Shown: in pieces, positions 36,217 through 46,770 of the stretch | How the letters are laid out: every line of letters starts with the position of its first letter | Numbering within the stretch: the stretch's first letter is position 1 | NCBI GenBank assembly: GCA_021018815.1 | Contig: JAITYX010000046.1 | Coordinates: 2,074,001 to 2,138,000, forward strand | DNA length: 64,000 bases | Source of the DNA: Talinum fruticosum | Lineage: Eukaryota; Streptophyta; Magnoliopsida; Caryophyllales; Talinaceae | Direction: 5' to 3' | The notes under the pieces: model-generated | Seen by the model: only the letters and a program-made list of their open reading frames with translations | Told to the model about the DNA's origin: nothing | The model's database searches: none | Made by a program: the position numbers and the translations under genes

Positions 36217-36371
36217 CAAAAGAGTTGGTTAAAGTAGTACCGATATCAGTCCGGCAAGGAGAAGACAAGTTCGAATCCTCACAAGCGTATTTGTTAGGAG
36301 TACTTTTACCTTAAATGGTCAGTGACCCGAAAGGGTTTTACAACCCTTAGTCAAACCAAACAAAAACAAAA
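36217..36371 (+). mobile_element. tRNA-derived SINE-like unit with consensus box B
   Basis: A box A-like GTTGGTTAAAGTAGT (about 36224) precedes the perfect box B AGTTCGAATCC (36268-36278). The unit ends CAAACAAAAACAAAA. No cloverleaf can be drawn, so it is not a tRNA gene. It lies in the 3' flank of RABD1 and could fall within its transcript. Confidence 0.5.
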
Positions 36372-36557
36372 GATTGCATTTCCATTGAATGCAGCTACGA
36401 AACCAACGGTAAGTTCCGAAGTGGAGAAAATACAAAGTTCATGTACGCTTACATTTGACAGTCAGATCCACGATACAGTGATAAACAGGTAAGATAGCTA
36501 ATGACATCCAGTGTAACATTAAGTCAAAAGTAAAATGCAGAAAACCAAGCATCGACA

Positions 36558-39500
36558 TTCAAGTACAGCAACTGCTGCTGTTCTGCTGGATTGGTTGTCC
36601 TTTCAATGGAACCGTGCCTGTCGACTTCTTATTTGCAGTAGGCTGGTTGCCGACTCTGCAATATTTACGATTTGCCATCATTTTGATGATTGTAAGTGCA
36701 TTTTACGAGATGAAAATAAGGATACATATGTTTGCGAGGAATCGTGTAACAATGCCGGGAGCAAAGAGAATCCTGCCTAACAGGGACATTTGGATCAACT
36801 TGATTTCATATCAGTTCACAACAGGTCACAGGAATATTCATGTTGAATTGCATGTCTGTCCGATAAATTTTTCTAGAAAATACAATTAGATTCACTGGAT
36901 GAAATATGTATATCAGGTTGGCTAAGTTTTGTTTGGGTCAATGCAGGTTCAGAACAAAATCAGATTGCCTTTTTAGAGTCTAAATTGGTGTTTTTCCCTA
37001 CCTGGTATATAGAAGTTTATCTCTACTCCGAGACCGATAGCTAGGGATGGAAATTTCATACAAACGCAGAACCTGCCCCGACCAATTTATAACGGCTATG
37101 GGTACTAAAAATTGGATAAAAAAAATGAGTATGAGGTGCGTACGCTAAAAATGGGTTCGGGAGCAGGTACGGGCATCCCCCACCCCGAACTCGTATCAGA
37201 TCAAGTTTTTAAGCATAAATTTCCAATTTTTCACTCGTCCACTTAAAAGAAATGTTGAAATTTGAAAAAGCGTTGTAAAACCTTTTCCCAAGATGAACTT
37301 GTTGGAGAAAGGTGAATTTCTCTGGTGAGATAAGTTAATGGAATATTAATATCCAAATAATACCTGAATATATATTGATATGTGCATTATCTTTACATCA
37401 AAATCATACTCAAATAAAACCCACAAACCCCAAAAAACCCGATGAGTATGGGTGGGTTATAGGTTTTTAAAACCTGACTGGTACGGGTACGGACATGGGT
37501 TTGATTTTTAAAAATGGCATGGAAGCAGGTATGGCTCCACCCTACTTGTACCCACCCCATTTCCATCCCTACAGACGGCAAATAATTTTCAGTGGCATGA
37601 AATAATAATATTAATATCTAAACTAGACATTCCCACATAGAAACATGTGAATTTCATGATCAGCTTTTATCCAGCAAAGTTGATTTCAGTGCCAAGAGGT
37701 AGTGATAGACCAAAGCATAACATAAAAGAAAATGTGTTATCTATGGTTTGGACAAGATATCCCAAGACAAAAGTCCAAGTCTCAGAGTTAAACTACCATT
37801 ACAGTATTTAGGCTTTGTGAAATACCACTTTAACTATAAAACATCATCATTTCTAAATCTTCAAATATGCCCCTACTAGAATTTGAGAAATAGCGAGCAG
37901 TCAAAGGGGAAAAAAAGAACACAGGAAATTGGAGGAATTAAGAGGCATTTAAGATATAAAATGTAATCACCAACAGGCAAAGCATTAGAACATCTAGAAG
38001 CTGAGATAGAAGATATCAATGTCATAAATGGATGCAATAGAGCAGTAACTATAGCAACACCAGACCAATTTTTCAGATTATTTTATTTTATTTAATCAAC
38101 ACCCCCCTTCTTTTTCTCTCCCAATGGGTTTAAAGTGGTAACCGATGCCAACAGTGCGTTTTGAGATGGAAGAAAGGTCTCTAGGCAACAAACCAACTAA
38201 GAGTTGGTTAAGACTTGAGAGGTAACAATGTCAATGATGGGTTTGAGCAGGGAGCCAGGCCTACACCGAACAAGCTATCTTCTTATAGGTCAAGAGAGGC
38301 AATCAATGCCAATTGTTGGATTTCAAGTGGTAGGAGGATCTTACCCAGGAATGCAACCATTTGTTGATGAATCGAATAACTTTTTCTAATGCTTTAAAGT
38401 ATAAGTAACTATATCACATAACTGAACTTAAGCAAAGAAATCGAAGTCATAAAAAACAAGGCAATGCCAGGAAATAAAGCATGTCAAGCATAGCAGTCAA
38501 AGATCTCTATAGAAATGCTTGAATGGTTGAAGTCCAACTTTCAACTATAATAGACTTTTTGTTTATTGAAGGCATGATATAATGGAACTAAAGAGAACAA
38601 GAAAAATAAAAATAACATACAGCAAGAACAACTGAGACATCAGTTCAAGAGGAATGGAGCACAAAACTCACTTTTTCTTAATTTCACTAGCCATGGTCAG
38701 GAAAGCTTGCTCAACATTGATTGAATCTTTGGCACTTGTCTCGAGGAAAGGGATCCCAAGCTCATCAGCTAGAGCCTAATCATGAACAGTACGAGAGGTG
38801 TCAAGATGTAACTTTCTATGTTTAAAGCAAGCCTGAAGCTAGTCAAGATAAAAGATCTAGGCAGAGACTTTTAATTGTCGTTCATTAGAGGTTCTAAATG
38901 CAGCACCTCTGATGATTGCATTCTAGAGCTTAAATGTCAATGATAAAACCAATTTAACATCATACATCAGAATCTGAATATTTTTTTATTTTTTTTCGCA
39001 TGGGTAAATTATAACACATGCATACAACCTAGGGAAAATAGCACCTTGGTCTTGTGAAAACCAATCATCCTACCACTAGGCTACCCTCCAAGGGGCATCA
39101 GATTCTGAATATTAAATAGGATGTTACAACTTTTTCTTCATATGGAATCTATAGGATCAGTTCCCAGATAAAAGAAGGCTGCATTACCTTTGCTGTTTGT
39201 GTATCCACAACCTTGTTCTCCACTAGATCACACTTATTACCCACTAGTAGCTTGCACACAGAGTCATTTGCATATCTATCAATCTCATTCAACCACTGCT
39301 TCACATTGTTGAAGCTCTCCATCTCCGTGACATCGTAAACAATCTGACAGAAGATTTAAAATCTGAGAACTCTTTAGCATATATGATGCCCAAAGAATAA
39401 ATATTTCTAATTTTTCAAACAATATGGTCCATGGAATAATCATAGGATTGGCAAAAGAATAAGTCCATAAGGGATTTAATTTTTTTAAGAAAAATGGCTT

Positions 39501-42500
39501 AATACACTATCCCATTACAATTGCCAGTATGTATTTCCAGAGCATAGAATGGTTACAAGATTGACCAATCAATCTTTTCACATTGTTGTAAAATTGTTAT
39601 ATAGTACCTTCTGATTACGAAGTAATGCTTACTCTTCATTCCACAGTGATTGGTGCTTACCTTTCATTATACAGAGATAGGTGAAAGAACCTTGCTAGTC
39701 ATATCAAGACATTATATAAAACCATCCAGTCCAAAAGGTTAACTAAAGAACCCAAATCAAAGTATAAAGATCACAACCAATCACAAAGGCGGATGCCTTC
39801 ATCACAACAATTTTTGAGAAGTTTTATTCCCATAGAATAATCAGTCACAACTTACCAAAATTGTTTTGGGGAAATAATCCAGCCCAGAACCAAGTCAATT
39901 GACATAGCATAGGCCAAAAAGAAAAATATCATAGAGAGCTAGTTCCTCCATTAAGGTAGTTAAAACAAGGGAACCTATATCAATATCATTTTGCAATAAT
40001 GTTCTCCCTAGAACCTGTCGTCCCCCATCATTAAACTGCTATCCTACCACTCCTCACAGAAAAGGAAATCTCAGCAAGCAGTAGTTGTCTTTACCATGAG
40101 ACATATAATGATGCAATTTAATTCATGCCATGTATAATGGGACGGATTTGCTTCGAATCATTAGATGTTATGAAGTCTACTATTCAGACTTCTGACTCAC
40201 CCTTTTTGCCCCTGGAGTCTCAAATTGGGTGGACTTGTCTAACTCCGTTTATGATATTAGTAAGGTGAAAATTAAGTAACAGTTCTCCAAGAGGAATTTA
40301 TTAGGTCTTTATGGGTTTAGTGGTGACAAGGCTCCTGCAACCTATGGCGTACTGTCAATTGGGATGTCATCAAAGCAGATATAATGAGGGTGTCTTAAGA
40401 ATTTCATTCCACAAAAGAGCTCATCTCTAGCTTTTATGCAACTTCATTGGTCTTATTATCCTTAGAAATCCAGAGCCAACGACATTTAAGGTTATTAACC
40501 AATAAGTTTAGTGGGATGCACACACACGTTGTTGCTTCAAGGTGTTGGTCAACAAACTCAAGGTGTCCATTGGTTGTTTGATGTCGGAAAATCGGTAGGC
40601 ATTCTTGGGGAGTCAATTCTCAATGTCATCTTCGTTGTCATTGATTTTGTTGATCGAAGGCAACAAGTCATTTTAAACAGCACATTGAGAAAGATAATGA
40701 CAATGTGATGGAGAGCTCGTTTTGAGGAGTAATGGATTAGTGTGCTTATGCTACTCTCATAATTGTCATTAATGGTTCAAGGACAGGCTTTTCTGTTGGA
40801 AGGATTGCAACATGGCAATCCTCTTTCACCTCTTCTTTTCATTTTAATCACAGAGATTTTGAACTAAATGTTCCTTATCGCCACACAAACTAGCTGTGAG
40901 AACATTGAGCTATACATGCACTGATATCTCTCACCTCCTATGAAATCACACGGAACAGGCATCATAACACAATTATGATTCATCAATCAGATGAAAACCA
41001 TAAATTTACCATATATTATCTTATACCACTAGATCTACCAAAAACTAACCCAACACGAACTTGCCCAAAAATATTGGGTTTTGAACATGATTTTCTCGAC
41101 TCGCACCGACCACAAATTAACTGGTTCAAACCCGTTGGGTCAAGGCAATAAAAACATCAGTTTAAACTTTGTGACGTGTTGCTTGAATGTTTTATGTCTA
41201 TTGTTAGGGTTGGATTCGACATACAGTGGGAGCAAAAAGGATAATTTATAATTTGGAATGTAGGAAAGTTGATAAATCAAAAAATGATAGGTAAGGTGAT
41301 GGGCACATAAGTTTTATGTGGAAAACCCAAATCTGAAAAAAACCACAGGCGGCAACAATATAATCCATTATGATACGATAAGTGAGTACAAGGTACGATC
41401 TTTGTAAGATCAAAGTAAAGAGAAAAACTCTTAAAAGACTCTCAATCTAGATACGTGGAATATAAAAGTATAACCCTAGGCGGCGCTGAAAGGCACAAAT
41501 TGGTTATGCCATGCGCCACACGTCACACCTAACTAGATAAAATAACCTAGCATATATAGAAAACATCTAAGAAACCCTAGAAGCTCTTATGTAGCAATCA
41601 ACTTCTTAGAGTCCAAGATGAAGTAGTATTTTACATATTACGGAATTGGCATAGAACCCAACAAACTCCACCTTGGACCAAATTCCATGTAGGTACGCCA
41701 TCACCAAAGGAATCCCAAAGGATATTCATACTGTTTGATGGAAAAACGAACATCCTAAATATTTGAATTTAAACCTGGCTTGGTTGGATAACTAAATCTG
41801 ATGGTAGAATCTAAATCCGATTGAAACCCGACTCTAATACTACTTGTTAGGGTTGGATTCGATATGCAACAGGAGCAAAAAGGGTAATTTATAATTTGGA
41901 ATGTAGGAAAGTCGATAAATCAACAAATAATAGGTAAGGTGATGAGCACATAAGTTTTACGTCAAACCCAAATCTAGGAAAAACCACGGGTGGCAACAAT
42001 ATAATCCATTATGATACGATGAGTGAGTACAAGGTATGATCTCCATATCGATGAGATCGATGAGTTTTGTAAGATCAAAGTAAAGAGAAAAACTCTTTGA
42101 CTCTCTCAATGTAGGTACGTGGATACGTGGAAAAGAAAAGTATAACCCGACGGTGCCAAAAGGCACAAATTAGTTATGTCATGCGCCAAGCGTCAAACCT
42201 AACTAGGTAAAATAACCTAACTAGGTAAAATAGCCTGGTATATATAGAAAACCTCTAAGAAACCCTAGAAGCTTTTCTAGTCGCAATCAACTTCTTAAAG
42301 TCCAAAATGAAATAATATTTTACATATAATGGAGAGGATTCTTGAGAATTTCGGGTTGTTCCGGAGTGTTCCGTGACACATAGCACCTAGCATGGTCAAT
42401 TGATCGGGTAAGAGAGTGAAATTTTTCGCAATCAATAAAAGGGGTCGGTTGAGCCCACCAAGTCAACCCTTCCCTCGAACTGTTTTGAAATAGAGTAAAA

Positions 42501-44575
42501 ATGCTTAAAAACCTCCTTATAATATTAATCTTTATTACTTATAAATTACCGATAATAAATTTAACTAAGCATAACATGTGAATTATAATAACGAAGAGGT
42601 TAAATACACATCGGAACCATGAATAAGTCATTAATAAAACAACTCATTATGATCAAAACCATTATTGACTCACTCTTTCATTAGCCTTAGTTAAACGAGT
42701 CACACACAAATACCATAATGAAAGTTTTGAATATTTTTTAATATTCTTTTTAGAAAATAAAAATACTATACTTTTTGTAGAATTATAGACAACTTTAAGC
42801 GAAAAATATGTTTGGTGTTTATATTTGACAAAAGAAAATAACTAATAAAAAAGGGGCTCTAAATCCATTGGGCAGACCCAAAACCCGTATAACCCGATAT
42901 AATCCAATATACGACTGTTCTATTTTACCCAAACCCAAAATACACCCCACCCGTATTTTATCCCAATTCGAATACACCTGTATTTATCCCGCCCACCACA
43001 ATTGATAGGTGCAATGCATCCTCTATGAAAATAAATTATAAGAGTTGACTATAGACTATTTAACCATTGTGCAATAAACAAAAAGAAATGCCAAGAGAGC
43101 TCAAGAAAATTTCTCACGATGATCCCATGGGCTCCTCGGTAATAACTGCTTGTTATAGTCCTGAATCGCTCCTGCCCAGCAGTGTCCCACTAACATATGG
43201 CACACAGATAAAGCACCTTTAGATTCCAGGTTCAAGAGAATCGCTATAAAAGGGAGATGCTTTCAAACATATATTGATCAACATCCACATAGTAACTGAC
43301 AATAAAGCAAGAACATAACTAGTGGCATCACTTCATATCACCATCTATAAAGTGTCCTCTCATTAAGATAGGGTGACATTGGATCTGTTCTAACTCGAGA
43401 AGAAAACATGAGGTGAACGATTAAGTCATTAAAAGAAGAATTCTACTACCAAGAAACCATTAACCAACCCAGGTCAGTTTTGAATAAATTCATCAGCAAA
43501 ATAATATGACAATAGAAGAAGAAGTCCATGCAACAGCTAACAGTATAATCAGATTCCTTGTTCTCCCCCCCAATCTGGCAAAAATTGGACAACTAAATGG
43601 AAAACGTTTAGCAGCCAGGCCACTTCACAGGAATGTTGAATGTTAAATTTTTATATAATTGGGCTTAATTCAAAAGAGCCATGCATACAAGCCCATGAGG
43701 TGGAGAATCCCAAGACCAATTGGCAATGGGTCGAGTAGCTTACTAGCTTATATACATGCCCAAGGCCTCTTAATTTGTCAATGTGGGACAATCCCAATTC
43801 ATGTATTGCAACAGCCTAATAATTAAAATTACAATTTGGGCAATAACCAACCAGATAAATGCATTCAAAGTTGACCAGCTAGTTGAAGCTAAAGTAATCA
43901 AGAAACTGAACCAATTCATCAAATTTCTAGAAAGGAAAACAAAACCATGCATTAATCACAATCAACCAACAAAAAGAAATTTTAGTGAATATTCAACTCA
44001 CAATCAACCAACAAAAAGAAATTTTAGTGAATATTCAACTCACAATCTGTAGCTTGATTGTCTTTCCATCCAGCTCCACGGTCCTAATTTTCTGAAGAAC
44101 ATTAAATTCAACAAATCATCAACATCTGTACACCCCTTAAAATGCCCAGATAGCTAAACAGATAATGAAAGAGAAAGAGAGAAAGACCCACAAAATCGAC
44201 TCCAATGGTGCTAATGTAGCTATCAACATACGAATCATCCTGAAAATCCAGAAAACACCCAAATTATTCACCTCAAAAACAAGCCGAAAAACGAAGTACT
44301 GAAAATGGGCAAGTCAGATGGGAGTCGAACGCACAGCAAATCTAAGAAGAAGGCACGACTTTCCCACAGATGAGTCCCCAATTAGCAGCAACTTGAACAG
44401 GTAATCACTGAAAGAATCAAATAACAACAAAAACAACTTTAACCACAATGGCACTCCTATATACTTTCAGCATTTGCCCAAAAAAAAAAAAGCAGAACTC
44501 TAGAGAGAAACACATAGATAGATAGAGAGAGAGAGAGAGAGAAATAGCGAGAGAGAGATACTATTCGGTGGCCAT
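36558..44575 (-). CDS. RABD1: Rab GTPase, RABD1/Rab1 type
   Basis: Small GTPase of the Rab1/RABD group, which controls vesicle transport from ER to Golgi. Exons on the minus strand: 44575-44562, 44407-44335, 44239-44192, 44091-44044, 43189-43118, 39343-39188, 38775-38672, 36655-36558; all introns GT-AG. All five G motifs are intact: GDSSVGKS (P-loop), TIGVDF (switch I), WDTAGQE, NKCD and ETSAK. The N-terminus is [15 protein letters not shown]. The C-terminus would be [17 protein letters not shown], with the double Cys for geranylgeranylation, if one A is removed from the run at 36600-36603. As written the last exon shifts frame after PLK and loses the Cys pair. The expected product is about 203 residues, normal for Rab1. 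Wording of [20 protein letters not shown] fits RABD1 better than RABD2. Intron 5 is 3.8 kb and contains transposon debris; the start ATG follows a (GA)n-type leader. Confidence 0.95.
37042..37571. mobile_element. hAT-like MITE in RABD1 intron 7
   Basis: The ends are inverted: TAGGGATGGAAATTT at the left, and ATTTCCATCCCTA at the right (reverse complement TAGGGATGGAAAT). Flanking 8-mers CCGATAGC and CAGACGGC match at 5 of 8 positions, compatible with a worn 8-bp hAT target duplication. The interior is rich in GGTACGGGTA/ACCC motifs, also inverted between the arms. Non-coding. Confidence 0.7.
38985..39096 (-). mobile_element. SINE-like unit in RABD1 intron 6
   Basis: On the minus strand it starts GGGTAGCCTAGTGGTAGGA, a good box A. 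A damaged box B region follows (AAGGTGCTATTTTCCC), then TATAATTTACCCATGCG and an A-rich tail. The layout matches plant tRNA-derived SINEs. No independent copy is in the window. Confidence 0.5.
40280..40900 (+). pseudogene. LINE reverse-transcriptase core fragment in RABD1 intron 5
   Basis: Broken frames recover [28 protein letters not shown] text, [16 protein letters not shown] near 40550-40600, and [20 protein letters not shown] near 40800-40860, the last equivalent to the LINE RT motif GLRQGDPLSPLLF. The YADD box is absent and the fragment ends soon after. It is in sense orientation opposite to RABD1. Confidence 0.75.
41202..41663 (-). repeat. Left LTR of the miniature element
   Basis: 462 bp, ending ACCCAACA on the plus strand, so its ends are TGTTAGGG...CCCAACA. 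Confidence 0.7.
41845..42335 (-). repeat. Right LTR of the miniature element (partial)
   Basis: Aligns with the left LTR through TATATAGAAAACMTCTAAGA and TTTTACATAT. Carries a small internal duplication, CCTAACTAGGTAAAATA, at about 42197-42230. Confidence 0.7.
43957..44047. repeat. 42-bp tandem duplication covering RABD1 exon 4 splice donor
   Basis: Two exact 42-bp copies (43957-43998, 43999-44040) and a 7-bp start of a third. The unit includes the exon 4 donor sequence: on the coding strand ATT|GTGAGTTGAATATTC occurs at 44044 and is repeated 42 and 84 bp further into the intron. Confidence 0.95.
44480..44572 (-). promoter_or_regulatory. (GA)n-rich region at RABD1 first exon and intron 1
   Basis: GA repeats lie at 44518-44560 within intron 1, and more at 44611-44624 upstream of the ATG. 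On the coding strand these are CT-rich, as in the TOP2 leader. No TATA box is evident. Confidence 0.4.
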
Positions 44576-44759
44576 GGCAGCGAACTCGCGGCGAAAGTTG
44601 AGAAATACTTGAGAGAGAGAGAGAGCAGAATTGGGGTTGGGGTCGGGGTCAGCACTTCTCTTCTGGCTTCTGCTTGTGGAAGGGTTTCGACTTGGACTTG
44701 GAAAGCCAGAATGTAACAGATCGTGGCGAAGACATATATCACGTTGTCTTTCTGCCTTT

Positions 44760-45720
44760 TTTAAATAAATAAATAAAACCTTTTTTTTTTTTTGAGGTGT
44801 ATTTTCTTTTATTTGTTACATTCAATGCAGCTATAATGAATGACATTGGCCCACGCATCAGGGTCTACTCTTAGATAAGATTAAAGAAAATAGTCCATTC
44901 TAATACTATAATGAAACGAGGGTGAGATTTGATTTGATGCAATAACTTATATGTTTCACAGGTTTAATCTCCTAAATTATACAATTATTTATGACTTATT
45001 TAAATTAAAAAAATAATAAAAATTCACGTAAATTAGAAATATTAGGTAATTTTAGGAAATTAAAATAAAAATATATTCCATGTCCTAAATTCGTGTCACA
45101 TTATTTTTGCTAATTACTAAAACATTACAAAATTACACTATCTCTTTGTCCCCTCAATTTCTCTCTCTAAGTTTCAATATGTATAATCTCTATCTCTCAA
45201 CAAAATTTCTTCGAGAAATTGGTTCGAGAATTGTGCAATTGCAAAATTTGTACAAATTAGAACACAATTTGTGGAATCTCAGTTTACCAACATGTGAATC
45301 AAATATCATTATGAAAAATTGATATCAAATCATAAACTAACAGATCAAGGAAGAATAATAACAATTCGATGGAAATAAGGATTTATGAAATCAAATCTTT
45401 AGGTGAACAATTCAATGCAATAGTGTTTATTTTAGAATACATCTTCGTTGATTGATGTAGGGATGTGGTTTCTTTTTCTTTTGGTCAGAATAAATTGTTT
45501 AGTAGGTGTTCTAGTGGAAAAGAATAATGATATATGTTTATAAGGATTATGATGGGTGATTTTTGCATCATAAAAAATGTAAATCTATTTTCATTGGGAT
45601 AGCGTGGATTTGTTATTGGGTTCAATCCATTGTAAATATTTTTGATGTATTAATGTTATAATTCACTTTTCATTTTGACTAATATTTAAGATCTAATTCA
45701 TTTTAATGAAGAAGTATATC
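44760..45720. other. AT-rich intergenic, nothing recognised
   Basis: No gene supported. Long A/T tracts and scattered short ORFs without similarity. Confidence 0.5.
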
Positions 45721-46170
45721 TTTTTTTTTTTTGAAAAGAAAGCAGATTTAATTTATAGATGGTGCATCCATAAGTACATAGTTAGAGATTAACAGAGGAC
45801 AAATTAGCCAAACCTACTCGACCATGAGGGAACTACCCAAGCAAATTATGGCCAATTGAGTTCCCATCTCTCTTGATATGAGTCCAAGTCGAAGTAAAAA
45901 ACGTAAAGGAAAAAAACAACTCATCTAGAGCCAAATCAAAATCACTAAGAAAAGAAAGAGGACTATTCGGTCTCTTGGTTAGTGTAAGGCAATATGTTTC
46001 AATAATGATTCTTCCGGTAGTTAAACCTCTTTGCTAGTTGTAATCCAAAAGGCATTGCTTTGGCGTTGGGAATGTTGACTGTCCAAGACGTTCATATACA
46101 CTTGACCACAGCCACAAGTACCTCGGCTTTGTTGTCACATCCCACCACTCTCATGCTTATCTAGCTTGAA
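45721..46170 (-). pseudogene. LINE 3' end (RNase H-like domain and poly-A tail)
   Basis: On the minus strand, broken frames read TSTWTHIKRDGNSIGHNLLG near 45910-45850, the end of the RNase H-like (RVT_3) domain of plant LINEs. It is followed by a stop and a poly-A tail, seen as the T-run 45721-45732 on the plus strand. The tail fixes the orientation and the 3' end of the insertion. Confidence 0.6.
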
Positions 46171-46770
46171 AACTTAAGGACGACTGACTTTACTCTTTGT
46201 CAACAAAAATCAAATGCTCAGGTATACCATCCCCTCTTTACATGTTTTGATTTCAAGACATTCATCTAAAGTTAGGATTAACTAAGATGCATCATCAAAA
46301 GAAATTCATAAAATTAAGTCATAGGTTATGACAATCATCAAACTCACTATGACTGACTCATGACCATGATTGCCCCCAAGACTTATGTTATAAAAGAAAA
46401 TATGTCATAGTCTAAGATTCGGTTCTACTTCGAAAGTAGAAGTTGACTCGATCATCAAACACAGTCTAACTAACCCGCTCAATTATCATATACTCGACAC
46501 GCTCGACCAGACTCAATTATTAAGTTTTCCAAAGTTCTTTCATCTTTATCATGTCAATTTTATTATGGCAATAATCACAAAATGACCTAAAATTAAATGT
46601 AATAATTCATTAACCGAGAATATATTGCGTTGTAATTTGACTAAGAATGCATGATTGTAAAATGTTTTAATAACTCATGAGCTCATTAATTTTGAACATA
46701 TTGCATAAATATATGTGACTTTTGACATATATAGAAATTGAATATTAGACTTGATAAATATAGATTAATA
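46171..46770. other. Intergenic, nothing recognised
   Basis: No coding or repeat evidence apart from AT richness. Confidence 0.45.

Larger units (their letters stand above)
41202..42335 (-). mobile_element. Miniature LTR element (TRIM-like) in RABD1 intron 5
   Basis: Two direct repeats begin TGTTAGGGTTGGATTCGA (41202 and 41845) and share about 450 bp, separated by only ~180 bp. On the minus strand the left copy starts TGTTGGG and is preceded by the polypurine-like AAGGTGGAG. The sequence next to the right copy, ACTCTAATACTACT, is a decayed complement of the primer-binding site. There is no coding capacity, so the element is non-autonomous. The right LTR loses similarity near 42335. Confidence 0.75.

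Noticed and set aside
36220..36280. tRNA gene
   Set aside because: Box A and box B-like sequences are present but no acceptor stem or anticodon arm can be paired; SINE-like instead.
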